NCBI RefSeq assembly: GCF_900100925.1
Contig: NZ_FNKO01000001.1
Coordinates: 1,984,001 to 2,048,000, forward strand
Direction of reading: 5' to 3'
DNA length: 64,000 nt
From: Actinopolyspora saharensis
GTDB lineage: Bacteria; Actinomycetota; Actinomycetes; Mycobacteriales; Pseudonocardiaceae
Positions 41,953-50,774 of the stretch are shown one piece after another. The notes under the pieces were generated by a model that made no database searches, was not told the origin of the DNA, and worked only from the letters and a program-made list of their open reading frames with translations. The translations under genes and the position numbers were made by a program. How positions within the stretch are numbered: position 1 is the stretch's first letter; every line of letters begins with the position of its first letter.

Positions 41953-43157
41953 CCCTGATCGTCCGCGCTTCGGAAGCCGCGCAGCAGGACCACGGGGTCG
42001 CGGGCGGTCAACCGCGCCGAGCCGTCCTCGAGCTCGGACAACCGATTGGCCGCGAGCTGCACACCCTCCACCCGGTAACCGGCCTTGCGCAGCACGTCCC
42101 TGCTCGCCGCCACCCGGTCGAGCTCGTTCAGGGCGAGCACCACCCGCTCCGCCCCCACGTGGGCGCAGGCGGTGAGCACCTCCGAGTCGGGAGTGCCGAC
42201 GAAGACGGAGTCCGGTTTGGGCAGCTCGCGCAGCACGCCGGGAGCCGCGCCCTCCACCACGCGCACGTCCACGCCGTGCGCGGTGGCGTTGGAGACCAGT
42301 CGAACGACCTGGGCCTCGTCCGATTCGACCGCGATGCCGGCAGCCCCCATCCGGGCGCACTCCACTGCCACGGAGCCCGATCCGGCCCCCACGTCCCAGA
42401 CCAGGCAGCCCGGCCGCGGCGCCAGTCCGGCCAGGGCGACCGCACGCACCTCGGAGCCGGTGATGGTGCCCTCCCGGTGGGAGAAGTCCTCCTCCGGCAG
42501 AGCCCACCCCTCGGGAGGAACGGGTTCACCGCCACCGTGCCAACCCCGCTCGGGGACGGCGTCGGGGTCGGTCACGCAGAACACGACGTTGGGTTCCAAC
42601 CAGGTCCGCTCCGCCGCCTCGGCGGGCTCCACCGTCGTCACTCGTTCGTGTTTTCCGCCGAGGTCCTCCCCGACGACGAGAGTGCGCCGCCAGCCGCGCA
42701 GCCCCGCCCCCAGCTGGGCCGGGCCCGCGCCGGAGGTCGTCAGCACCACGACGGCGGAACGGGCCCGGCACACGTTGAGCGCACGGCGCACACCCCCCAC
42801 GCGTGCGCTGATCACCGCGGCGTCGTCCCAGGAACGCCCCACCCGCGCCATGAGCCGCTGAACGCTGGACAGCGCGGGCAGCACGGCGCATCGCAGCCCC
42901 TTGTCCCGCAGCGCCCGGACCGCTCCGAAAAATCCCGGATCGCCGGAAGCCAGCACCACCCCCGTCTCGTCACCGGCGAGCGCGGACAGCGCGCTCAACG
43001 CGGGTCCGAAGGACCCGAGCTCGACGGTTCGCGCTCCTTCCGGAGCGAGAGCGCGCAACTGCCCGCGGGATCCCACGACCAGTTCCGCGGAGTTCAGCAG
43101 CTCTGCCGCGCCCTCAGGCAGCGGGCCGTCGTCGACTCCGATCACCGTGACCGTCAC
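41949..43157 (-). CDS. cobL: Precorrin-6Y C5,15-methyltransferase-like (CbiE-CbiT), copy 2
   Basis: 402-residue second CbiE-CbiT fusion. The CbiE half reads VTVTVIGVDDGPLPEGAAEL, then VVLASGDPGFFGAVRALRDK and WDDAAVISAR. The CbiT half begins CLVWDVGAGSGSVAVECARMG near residue 265. It is clearly a different lineage from copy 1, resembling from memory the form found in Streptomyces clusters. The GTG at 43157 starts at the conserved strand; the frame is open further upstream, but without homology. It overlaps cobE by 4 nt. cobM2 lies upstream on the same strand after a 227-bp gap. Confidence 0.85.
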   Translation of the reverse strand: MTVTVIGVDDGPLPEGAAELLNSAELVVGSRGQLRALAPEGARTVELGSFGPALSALSALAGDETGVVLASGDPGFFGAVRALRDKGLRCAVLPALSSVQRLMARVGRSWDDAAVISARVGGVRRALNVCRARSAVVVLTTSGAGPAQLGAGLRGWRRTLVVGEDLGGKHERVTTVEPAEAAERTWLEPNVVFCVTDPDAVPERGWHGGGEPVPPEGWALPEEDFSHREGTITGSEVRAVALAGLAPRPGCLVWDVGAGSGSVAVECARMGAAGIAVESDEAQVVRLVSNATAHGVDVRVVEGAAPGVLRELPKPDSVFVGTPDSEVLTACAHVGAERVVLALNELDRVAASRDVLRKAGYRVEGVQLAANRLSELEDGSARLTARDPVVLLRGFRSADDQG

Positions 43158-43384
43158 GTCGCACTCTCCGTCCGAACGCTCGTCGTTACCGAAAACAGAA
43201 CCTCCGCTTTCCGCGGACTCGCGGCAGGCGGGCCCGCGGAAGTTCACCACTCCGGTCTCCGGACAGGAGACGCACGTGGTGCGCAACAGCACAGCACGGA
43301 ATCACCTCGTCGGCACGATCACGGCACCGAGCTGCGGCCCGGGAGTCGCCGACGTCGTCGTGCCGGTCGAGGAGTCAGCTCCCG

Positions 43385-45139
43385 CTACTCGGAACTTCCG
43401 GATGCGGGGCGCTGGGACGACTGTCCACTCCGGGAGGAGCTCTCCTCCGAGTCGGAGGTGCTCGTCTTGCGCTGGTTTTTGGTCCGGCCAGCCGTCTTCG
43501 TCCCGGCGGACTTGCCGGAGGACCTGGCAGCTCCGGTCCTGCTCCCCGATTTCGAGCTCTGCTGCTTGGTGGAGGACTGCTGTTTGGCTCGTGAACCGCC
43601 CGAGTTCCGCTTCCCCGAGCTCCGGTGGGGCGGGGCCTGGCCATCGGAATCAGTGGTCTCGGAATCAGCGGTCCCGAAACCAGCGGCCTCGGAACCAGCG
43701 GCCTCGGAACCAGTGCCGCCGGAGTCCACCGCGGTGCTGTCCGCATAGGACGGATCCGTCGACCCGGCGGCGGACTCCGCAGTCGGAACCTCGGTCGCGG
43801 CCGGTTCGGTCCCGGCGCTGACCTCGGCACGGTCCTGCTCAACGACATCCTGCTCCGCGACGGCTTCGGCCGACACCTCCTCCGCCGCATTCTGCTGCCC
43901 GGAAGCTGCCTCGTCCACTGGACTCACCTGCGCGGGCGACGTCCGATCCGGGGTGTCCCCCGAGGTCTCCCCCGGCGCCGCGGCGGGAGCGTCCGGGCCC
44001 GCACGCGCAGTTCGGAACCCCTCGAGCACTTCCGGATCCTGCGAGGTGGTGAACAGGTCGGGGGCCTGGGTGTCGGGCTCCGTCCGTCGGCCGTGACTGC
44101 CCCGAACGTCGGCCCTGACGATGCCGTCCCGTGCGTTCCGCTGCCAATCACGCACCGCCCACCAGGCCACCTCGGCCTCGGCGCGGGAACCGCTGCGCTG
44201 CTCGTCACCACGCGCCCGGGACAGCAGGGCGTCCTCGCCGGACCCGGCCCCGGAGCGCCGGCGGGACTCCGCGGAGGAATCGGTCCTGCCCTGCTCACCG
44301 CGCGGGAAACGGCGTCCGTCCCCGTCCCTGCGGGAGGTCGTGGAAGCGGAGGCCCCCGTTCCCGTCCCGGGGCCCCACCTGGAGCCCGCGGAACCGTACG
44401 AGCGGGAGCGCGTGCTGGTCGGCTGCAAGGCGTGCCCGACGAGGAACAGGGTGTGCCGCCAGAGGCGGTGCCGCTTCACGAGGTCGGCCACCTCACCGAG
44501 GGTCGTCCGCAGCACCAGCTCGTCGGGACAGGTGACCTTGTAGGCGACCACGACCGGGACGTCGTCCTCGTAACCTCCCGCGCGCAGCCGCTCCACGAGC
44601 TGCCCGGCACGGGACGCGGAAACGGACAGCGCCATCGTCGCGCCGTGCGCGGCGAATTCGCGCACCTCGCCCGTCCCGGGCATGGAATTCCAGTTCCCGT
44701 CCGGTTTCCCCAGCCAAACGGAGCACTCCTCCGCCGAACCGGTGAGCTCCCTGCCCACGGAAGCGGCCGCGGCCGAATGCCCGGACACCCCGGGAACAAC
44801 CTCGACCGCGAGCTCCATGCGGGAGCAGGCGTCGTACTGCTGCTGCACCGCGCTCCACAGCACGGCGTCGCCCGTGTACACGCGGGCCACTCTGAGCCGC
44901 TCCCGCTCGGCCCTGCGACACACCTCCAGCACTTCCTGGGAGCTCGACCCGGTGGTGTCGATCAACTCCGCGTCCCCGCGGACGTGCTCACGCACGCACT
45001 CAGGAGAGATCAGGCTCGGAGTCCAGAGCACGATGTCCGCCTCGGCGATTCGCCGCGCACCACGCAGCGTCATCAGGTCGGCCGCACCGGGCCCGGCCCC
45101 GATGAACGAGACCACCCCGGTACGTGTCCCCTGAGTCAT
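43385..45139 (-). CDS. CobM-like methyltransferase (copy 2) with long disordered C-terminal tail
   Basis: 584 residues, more than twice the normal CobM length. Residues 8-238 are a precorrin-4 C11-methyltransferase-like domain (VVSFIGAGPGAADLMTLRG; HTLFLVGHALQP). Key loops are changed: the usual GDP turn is YTGDAVLW, and the LTR-type loop is replaced by VWLGKPDGNW. Residues 240-584 are Ser/Gly/Glu/Ala-rich and low-complexity, with a five-unit pentapeptide repeat and a Lys/Ser-rich basic end. One ordered-looking island reads EVAWWAVRDWQRNARDG. The ATG at 45139 has GGAGAG upstream. It may be an inactive paralogue or have a different substrate. Confidence 0.8.
   Translation of the reverse strand: MTQGTRTGVVSFIGAGPGAADLMTLRGARRIAEADIVLWTPSLISPECVREHVRGDAELIDTTGSSSQEVLEVCRRAERERLRVARVYTGDAVLWSAVQQQYDACSRMELAVEVVPGVSGHSAAAASVGRELTGSAEECSVWLGKPDGNWNSMPGTGEVREFAAHGATMALSVSASRAGQLVERLRAGGYEDDVPVVVAYKVTCPDELVLRTTLGEVADLVKRHRLWRHTLFLVGHALQPTSTRSRSYGSAGSRWGPGTGTGASASTTSRRDGDGRRFPRGEQGRTDSSAESRRRSGAGSGEDALLSRARGDEQRSGSRAEAEVAWWAVRDWQRNARDGIVRADVRGSHGRRTEPDTQAPDLFTTSQDPEVLEGFRTARAGPDAPAAAPGETSGDTPDRTSPAQVSPVDEAASGQQNAAEEVSAEAVAEQDVVEQDRAEVSAGTEPAATEVPTAESAAGSTDPSYADSTAVDSGGTGSEAAGSEAAGFGTADSETTDSDGQAPPHRSSGKRNSGGSRAKQQSSTKQQSSKSGSRTGAARSSGKSAGTKTAGRTKNQRKTSTSDSEESSSRSGQSSQRPASGSSE
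43645..43719 (-). repeat. 15-bp tandem repeat, five units, in the cobM2 tail
   Basis: Five 15-bp units (43645-43659, 43660-43674, 43675-43689, 43690-43704, 43705-43719), consensus CGGAACCAGCGGCCT on the plus strand, coding for pentapeptides of the GSEAA type in the disordered tail. Confidence 0.88.
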
Positions 45140-45390
45140 GCGATCGCTCTCCTCTCCCCACCTCGCGGTGCAACTAATACCACTGGAACCGGTGCCACGG
45201 GTCGTCCCCTGGAACACCCCGGTCGGCGTGCGGCATCTCCGCCTCACCCGTTCCCGTGACGTGTCCGGAGTGGACGACCACTCGACCGTACCGTCACGAT
45301 CCGCCGTTCGGTGGACGCGCCGGGTGGCCGGGAGAGCACGCCCCCTCAGCGTTCGCCGCTCCGTCGAGCGCGGAGCGTTCGGAGCGCTCG

Positions 45391-46797
45391 CTACGTCGCG
45401 CAGGCCCGCACGAAGCGGGACACCGCGTCGGGTTGCCCCACCGGATGAGTGTGCAGGTAGGAGGCGTGAACCCCACCGCTGACGAATCCTTCGGCCACCA
45501 CCCCGTCCGCACGCCAGTACCAGGCCGGGGCGGAGACGTCCGGTTCCCGCAGCGCGGTCCTGTGGAACTCGTGCCCCGTCACGCGCTGCCCCTCCCGGAA
45601 CAGCACGGAATCGGTAGCGGCGACGGCCGCGCGATACCCCAGGGTCAGGTTCGGCGACATCTCCGCGGAGACGTCGATCACCCCGCACAACGGGTACCCG
45701 TCCAAGCTGCGCGCCAGGTACAGCAGCCCCGCGCACTCCGCGTGCACGGGCATCCCCGCGGCCACGAGCTCGGCCACGTGCTCGCGCAGCGCGACGTTGG
45801 CGGACAGCTCGGCGACGTGCTGCTCGGGAAACCCGCCGGGCAGTACCAGCCCCGTCGTCCCCTCGGGCAAGCTCTCCGCGCTCAACGGGTCGAAGGGCAG
45901 CACCTCCGCGCCCGCCGCGCGCAGCAGCTCCACGTGCTCGGTGTAGCCGAAGGTGAACGCGGCTCCGCCCGCCACGGCGATCCGCGCCCCCGCACCGCGG
46001 GCGCCCCCGGCGTCGCCGATCGCCTCGTCCGGGGACCAGGGCTTCGCCGACAACGCGGGCGCCGTTCCGGCAAGCGCCGCCACCGCGTCCAGATCGACCC
46101 CGGCGGCAACGACCTCGGCCATGGACTCGACCGCTCGCACCGCCGCGGGACCGTGCTCGGCGGCGGTGACCAGACCGAGGTGGCGGGAGGGCACCTGGAC
46201 GTCCTCGTCTTTCCCCAGCACGCCCAGCACCCGGATGCCGACCGCTCGGGCGGCCTCGCGCAGCACCTGCTCGTGCCGCTGCGAGCCGACCCTGTTGAAG
46301 ATCACCCCGGCCAGCTGCAGCTGCGGGTGGAAGGAGCGGAACCCGTGCAGCAACGCCGCCGTGCTGTGGCTCTGCCCCTTGGCGTCGACCACGAGCACGA
46401 CCGGCGCGTCCAGCAGGGAGGCGACGTGCGCCGTCGACCCGAAGGCCGGGACCTCGTCGGCAGAACCGAGCCTGCCGTCGAAGAGCCCCATGACGCCTTC
46501 GATCACCGACAGCTCGGCGGTGCGCGAACCGTGCGCGAACAGCGGTGCCATCGACCGCTCACCGACCAGCACCGGGTCGAGGTTGCGTCCGGGAGCGCCC
46601 GAAGCGATCGTGTGATAGCCGGGATCGATGTAGTCGGGACCGACCTTGAACCCCGCCACCTCCGTCCCCCGCTCGCGCAGCGCCGCCAGCAGTCCGGTGG
46701 CCACGGTCGTCTTGCCGTGGCCCGATCCGGGAGCCGCCACGACGAGGCGGGGCGATTCCGACTCCGAACCCGTGGTCGAGACCGAAGCGCTCACCAC
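45391..46797 (-). CDS. cobB: Cobyrinic / hydrogenobyrinic acid a,c-diamide synthase
   Basis: ATP- and glutamine-dependent amidation of the a and c carboxylates. The 468-residue protein has an N-terminal P-loop VVAAPGSGHGKTTVATGLL (residues 19-37) and a C-terminal class I glutamine amidotransferase domain with the nucleophile in VHAECAGLLYLARSL. GLVLPGGFPEQHVAEL is also typical. Two adjacent GTG codons (46797 and 46794) can serve as start; both overlap the cobO stop. It is downstream of cobO and the riboswitch-controlled chelatase gene, an order shared with mycobacteria. Confidence 0.96.
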   Translation of the reverse strand: MVSASVSTTGSESESPRLVVAAPGSGHGKTTVATGLLAALRERGTEVAGFKVGPDYIDPGYHTIASGAPGRNLDPVLVGERSMAPLFAHGSRTAELSVIEGVMGLFDGRLGSADEVPAFGSTAHVASLLDAPVVLVVDAKGQSHSTAALLHGFRSFHPQLQLAGVIFNRVGSQRHEQVLREAARAVGIRVLGVLGKDEDVQVPSRHLGLVTAAEHGPAAVRAVESMAEVVAAGVDLDAVAALAGTAPALSAKPWSPDEAIGDAGGARGAGARIAVAGGAAFTFGYTEHVELLRAAGAEVLPFDPLSAESLPEGTTGLVLPGGFPEQHVAELSANVALREHVAELVAAGMPVHAECAGLLYLARSLDGYPLCGVIDVSAEMSPNLTLGYRAAVAATDSVLFREGQRVTGHEFHRTALREPDVSAPAWYWRADGVVAEGFVSGGVHASYLHTHPVGQPDAVSRFVRACAT

Positions 46798-47405
46798 TCG
46801 ATGCCTTTCTGACCCTTCTGCCCGGAGTCCATCGGGTGCTTGAGCTTGCCGGTCTCCATCGCCAGGTCGGCCGCGTCGACGAGTTGCTGCGGCGCGTAAC
46901 GACCGGTGATGACCACGTGCTGGAAGCCCGGACGATCCCGCAGGGTCCGCACGACCTCCTCCACGTCGACCCAGCCCCAGTGCAGCGGATAGCTGAACTC
47001 GTCGAGCACGTACAGATCGTGCTGCTGCTGCTCGATCCGCCGCGCGATCTCCTGCCAGCCCTCCAGCGCCGCGGCCGCGTGGTCCTGCTCGGTGCTCTTC
47101 TTACGCGTCCACGACCAGCCCTCGCCCATCTTGTGCCACTCGACGGGACCGCCCTCGCCGGTCTCCTCGTGCAGCCTGCCCAGGGCGCGGAAAGCGGATT
47201 CCTCCCCCACCCGCCACTTCGCGGACTTGACGAACTGGAACACGCCGATGGACCACCCCTGGTTCCAACCGCGCAGGGCCATTCCGAAGGCCGAGGTGGA
47301 CTTGCCCTTCATGGAGCCGGTGTGCACGGCCAGCAGCGGCCTGTTGCGCCGTTGCCGCGTGGTCAGCCCGTCGTCGGGCACACTGCTCGGTTTTCCCTGT
47401 GGCAT
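46791..47405 (-). CDS. cobO: Cob(I)yrinic acid a,c-diamide adenosyltransferase
   Basis: Attaches the 5'-deoxyadenosyl ligand to the corrinoid cobalt. The 204-residue protein has the P-loop variant HTGSMKGKSTSAFGMALR near residue 28, FVKSAKWRVGEESAF, and the C-terminal VITGRYAPQQLVDAADLATE-like segment (read as DLAMETGKLKHPMD). The ATG at 47405 is the family start; the frame is open upstream, but with unrelated sequence. It overlaps cobB by a few nucleotides and lies 270 bp after the chelatase gene. Confidence 0.97.
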   Translation of the reverse strand: MPQGKPSSVPDDGLTTRQRRNRPLLAVHTGSMKGKSTSAFGMALRGWNQGWSIGVFQFVKSAKWRVGEESAFRALGRLHEETGEGGPVEWHKMGEGWSWTRKKSTEQDHAAAALEGWQEIARRIEQQQHDLYVLDEFSYPLHWGWVDVEEVVRTLRDRPGFQHVVITGRYAPQQLVDAADLAMETGKLKHPMDSGQKGQKGIEW

Positions 47406-47533
47406 TGTCGAGTCTCCAAAAAATCGACGCTCGTCTTCGACTTCGTTGACGCGGACCGGTTCACCAGGTCCGGCCGGAGGGTCACGGGCCCGTTCCGCGA
47501 ACGGGCGGAGCTGGACGAGCACGCGGACGAAGA

Positions 47534-47581
47534 GCGCCCTCGCACTCAACCGGGCTGGGGTAGCCGGGAGCGCGAGGGCGC
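47534..47581 (-). terminator. Hairpin between the chelatase gene and cobO
   Basis: Perfect 10-bp outer stem (47534-47543 with 47572-47581) enclosing a second short stem, about 95 bp after the chelatase stop codon. It could terminate or attenuate transcription before cobO. Confidence 0.5.
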
Positions 47582-47675
47582 CGTAGTCCATCTCTGGGGG
47601 CCAGATGGACACTGCCGACCATACCAGTGGACGAGTCGACTCCTCGCCGACCGACGCCCGCGCGTCGGCCGAGGA

Positions 47676-49877
47676 TCACGCGGGCACCGGGCCCGCGGTT
47701 CGTGCTGCCCGGACGACACCGGCCACGTTGTCGGCCGAGAGCTCGGACAACTGCAGGTTGGGCGCGCCCAGCCCCCGGGCGAGCCTGTCGGCGAGACCGA
47801 GTCGGATCGGCCCGCTCTCGCAGTCCACGACCACCGAAGCGACACCGAGCTCGGCCAGCATCCCGGCCGAACGCAGCGCGTCGTCGACCGCCTTGCGGCC
47901 GCGGTTGGCCTTCTCGCCTCCCGAGTCCACCCCCACGGTGGCCTTGCCGTCGGTGAGCACCACGAGCAGGGGACGTCGCTGCGGATCGCGCATCCGCTCG
48001 GTGCGAATCACCCTGCGCGCGGTCAGCAGACCGTCCGCGAGGGGGGTCTTTCCGCCCGTGGGCAGCTCGCGCATGCGCGCGGCGGCGGTGTCCACCGAAG
48101 AGGTCGGGGGCAGCGCGATCTCGCCGGAGGTCCCGCGAAAGGTCACGACCCCAACCTTGTCCCTGCGCTGGTAGGCGTCCCGCAGCAGCGCGAGCACCGC
48201 ACCGCTGACCGCCGACATCCGTTCCCGGGCCGCCATCGACCCCGAGGCGTCCACCGCGAACAGCACGAGATTGCCCTCGCGGCCCTCGCGGACACCGTGC
48301 CGCAGGTCCTCCGGACGCAACCGCAGTCCGGGGCCGCTCCTGCCGCGGGCGCACTGATGAGGGGCGGCCGCGGCCAGAGTGGCCTGCAGGTGAACCCCGT
48401 GCCCCTCCACCGCGGAGGAGCGCACCACCTGCCCGGCACGGGAGCGCGACCTGGAACGCCGTCCCGGAGCCCCCTCCCCCAGACCGGGGATCTCCAGCAT
48501 GCGGGCCCGGAAGTCCGGCTCCGTGGCCCCGGAAGTGCGCTCCTCGGGAGCGCTTCCGGAGCCGTTGCCGGTTCCGTTCTCACCGGAGGGGCCTTCCGAG
48601 GGAGCGTTTCCGCCCGCGCCTCCGCCCGGGCCCTCGTCGGGACCGTTCCCGTCCGGGGAACCGCCGACGCCCCCACCGGGACCGTCGTCCTCCGGCCCGT
48701 CCCCGGGGTCCTCGTTCCCGCCGGAACCGTCCGAACCGGACTCATCGGTCGAACCTCCCGGATCCGCCGTGCCGTCCGCGCTCGCCTCCGCCGTTCCCCC
48801 GGCGGTCTCGCCCTCGGCCGTCTCCTCAGCCTCGACCTCCGCCGCGGCGTCCTCCAGGGCCTGCTGGAGCTGCTGCTCGTCCATTCCCGGCTCGTCGAAC
48901 GGGTCCCGCCTGCGCCTGTGCGGCAGAGCCAGCCGCGCCGCCGCCTCCACATCGGCCGCGGCGACCGCGTCCACACCGCGCCAGGCCGCGTGCGCCACGG
49001 CGGCGCGAGCCAGCACCAGATCGGCGCGCATCCCGTCCACCTCGAACGAAGCGCACACGGAAGCGATTCGCCTGACCTCGGAAGAAGGCAGCTCGACGGA
49101 GTCCACGCGGGCACGGGCGTCCGCGATCCGCCGGGCCAGTTCGGCGTCGGACTCGGCCCACTCCGCGGAGAAGCCTGCCGGATCGGCGTCGAACCGCAAC
49201 CGTCGACGCACGACTTCGGTCCGCGTCTCCACCTCGCGGGAGGCCGACACCTGGACCGTCAGGCCGAAGCGGTCCAGCAGCTGGGGACGCAGCTCGCCCT
49301 CCTCCGGGTTCATGGTGCCGACCAGCAGGAAGGACGCCGCGTGCGACAGGGAGACCCCTTCGCGCTCGACGTGGGCCCGCCCCATGGCCGCGGCGTCGAG
49401 CAACAGGTCGACCAGGTGGTCGTGCAGCAGGTTCACTTCGTCGACGTAGAGGACTCCGCGGTGCGCCGCTGCCAGCAGACCGGGCTGGTAGGCGCGCACG
49501 CCCTCGGTCAACGCGCGTTCCACGTCCAACGACCCGACCAGCCGGTCCTCGGAGGCGCCCACGGGAAGTTCCACCAGCTGGGCGGCACGCCGCGTTCGTC
49601 CGACGTCGCCGTCGTGGGGACCGTCGGGACAGCGCGGGTCCGGGGCGGAAGGGTCGCAGCCGAACCGGCAGTTCTCCACCACGTCGACGGCGGGCAGCAG
49701 CGAGGCGAGCGCGCGGACGATGGTGGACTTGGCAGTGCCCTTCTCCCCGCGCACCAGCACACCGCCGATGCGGGGGTACACCGCGTTGAGCAGCAGCCCC
49801 AAGCGCAGATCGTCGTGCCCGACAACAGCGGAGAACGGATAACGCACGGTCGACGAGGTCGACGTGGCAGCGGTCAT
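47676..49877 (-). CDS. Fused AAA+/VWA magnesium-chelatase-like subunit, probable cobaltochelatase partner
   Basis: 733-residue fusion of ChlI-like and ChlD-like modules. The AAA+ part has Walker [10 protein letters not shown] (residues 44-52) and Walker [12 protein letters not shown] (141-151). An acidic, Gly/Pro-rich linker (about 340-450) follows. A VWA domain starts near residue 540 with the MIDAS motif [10 protein letters not shown]. In actinobacteria lacking classic CobS/CobT this protein is thought to drive CobN. Its gene lies behind its own cobalamin riboswitch and upstream of cobO/cobB, which supports a B12 role over chlorophyll-type magnesium insertion. Confidence 0.9.
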   Translation of the reverse strand: MTAATSTSSTVRYPFSAVVGHDDLRLGLLLNAVYPRIGGVLVRGEKGTAKSTIVRALASLLPAVDVVENCRFGCDPSAPDPRCPDGPHDGDVGRTRRAAQLVELPVGASEDRLVGSLDVERALTEGVRAYQPGLLAAAHRGVLYVDEVNLLHDHLVDLLLDAAAMGRAHVEREGVSLSHAASFLLVGTMNPEEGELRPQLLDRFGLTVQVSASREVETRTEVVRRRLRFDADPAGFSAEWAESDAELARRIADARARVDSVELPSSEVRRIASVCASFEVDGMRADLVLARAAVAHAAWRGVDAVAAADVEAAARLALPHRRRRDPFDEPGMDEQQLQQALEDAAAEVEAEETAEGETAGGTAEASADGTADPGGSTDESGSDGSGGNEDPGDGPEDDGPGGGVGGSPDGNGPDEGPGGGAGGNAPSEGPSGENGTGNGSGSAPEERTSGATEPDFRARMLEIPGLGEGAPGRRSRSRSRAGQVVRSSAVEGHGVHLQATLAAAAPHQCARGRSGPGLRLRPEDLRHGVREGREGNLVLFAVDASGSMAARERMSAVSGAVLALLRDAYQRRDKVGVVTFRGTSGEIALPPTSSVDTAAARMRELPTGGKTPLADGLLTARRVIRTERMRDPQRRPLLVVLTDGKATVGVDSGGEKANRGRKAVDDALRSAGMLAELGVASVVVDCESGPIRLGLADRLARGLGAPNLQLSELSADNVAGVVRAARTAGPVPA

Positions 49878-49924
49878 CGCCGGTATTCCTTCCTAGGGTC
49901 TCGGACGCCCCTGGTTGCGGAACG

Positions 49925-50080
49925 AGGCAACGGCAGTGTCCTGACTCCCGGATCGACGCGCTCCTCCGGCCTTCCCTGGGCAACCCCGGTGGCACTCGTG
50001 CGGGAGAACCGCTACCCGGTCACAGTGGCGCCGGCCGTGCCGGATTCACACCGGCTTCCTGACCGTTGCTCGCTTGGATC
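49925..50080 (-). promoter_or_regulatory. Cobalamin riboswitch of the chelatase-cobO-cobB unit
   Basis: On the minus strand the motifs read GAAGCCGGTGTGAATCCGG (about 50041-50060), CGCCACTGTGACCGG (about 50019-50033) and the B12 box GGGAGTCAGGACACTGCCG (49931-49950). The aptamer ends about 50 nt before the chelatase start. Its peripheral sequence (GATCGACGCG-type loop) resembles that of the transporter riboswitch at 39312-39455. Confidence 0.95.
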
Positions 50081-50126
50081 AACGTGCATGGTCGCAGAAG
50101 CGCGCTCGGCGACCAAGCGTCGTGAG

Positions 50127-50606
50127 CTATCTCGTTAGCCCGGTCACTCTCTCCGGATCCCGGTGCATGTCGACGTGCGGGATGCCGTCCTCCTCGTAGT
50201 GCTCACCGTGCTCGAGGAAGCCGAACGAGCGGTAGAAGTCGACGGTCTGGGCCTGCGCCGAGAGCACGGTGGACGACTTGCGCACCTCGGCGACCGCCGC
50301 GTGCATGAGCTTCTTGCCGAGCCCCATGCCGCGAGCGCTCTCGGCCGTGCACACGCGTCCGATCCGGTAACTCCCACCCGGTTCCTCGAGCAGACGCAGG
50401 TACCCGAGCACCTGGGTCCCCCCGGCGTCGATCCAGAAGTGCCTGGTCGCTGTCTCGAGATCGCGCCCGTCCAGCTCGGGATAGGGGCACTGCTGTTCCA
50501 CGACGAACACGTCCACCCGCAGCCGCAGCATGCGGTAGAAGTCCTCGGGGGCCAGATCGGCCGTGTAGGCGCGGTGCACTGCGGTGGCGAGAGGCTGCAG
50601 ATTCAC
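50127..50606 (-). CDS. GNAT family acetyltransferase (ElaA-like)
   Basis: 159-residue N-acetyltransferase. The ElaA-type N-terminus FYRMLRLRVDVFVVEQQCPY and the acetyl-CoA loop RIGRVCTAESARGMGLGKKL are present, with a C-terminal VDFYRSFGFLEHGEHYEEDG. The substrate is unknown. A GNAT gene occupies the same place next to the chelatase-cobO-cobB genes in mycobacteria (from memory), so the neighbourhood is conserved. It ends about 45 bp upstream of the riboswitch. Confidence 0.9.
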   Translation of the reverse strand: MNLQPLATAVHRAYTADLAPEDFYRMLRLRVDVFVVEQQCPYPELDGRDLETATRHFWIDAGGTQVLGYLRLLEEPGGSYRIGRVCTAESARGMGLGKKLMHAAVAEVRKSSTVLSAQAQTVDFYRSFGFLEHGEHYEEDGIPHVDMHRDPERVTGLTR

Positions 50607-50774
50607 CCTTACCTGCCTATCACACCTCCTGCCCCGAACCCCGATGCGCCGCCGCTCCGGTCCGCGCCGGGGCCCTGACCGCTCGGAGTGCCGTTCGACT
50701 CACTGCCGGTACGCCCGCGGCTGATCGACTGTAGGGTTGTCCACTCGGCCGGTCCGCCACAGGAAGGAGACCAG

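Noticed and set aside
43158..43384. Open frame upstream of the chosen cobL2 start
   Set aside because: It extends the protein by 45 residues without homology; GTG at 43157 fits the family start.
45140..45390. Possible fourth cobalamin riboswitch between cobB and cobM2
   Set aside because: A weak ACCGGTGCC-like string occurs, but no B12 box or CCACTG core was found on either strand.
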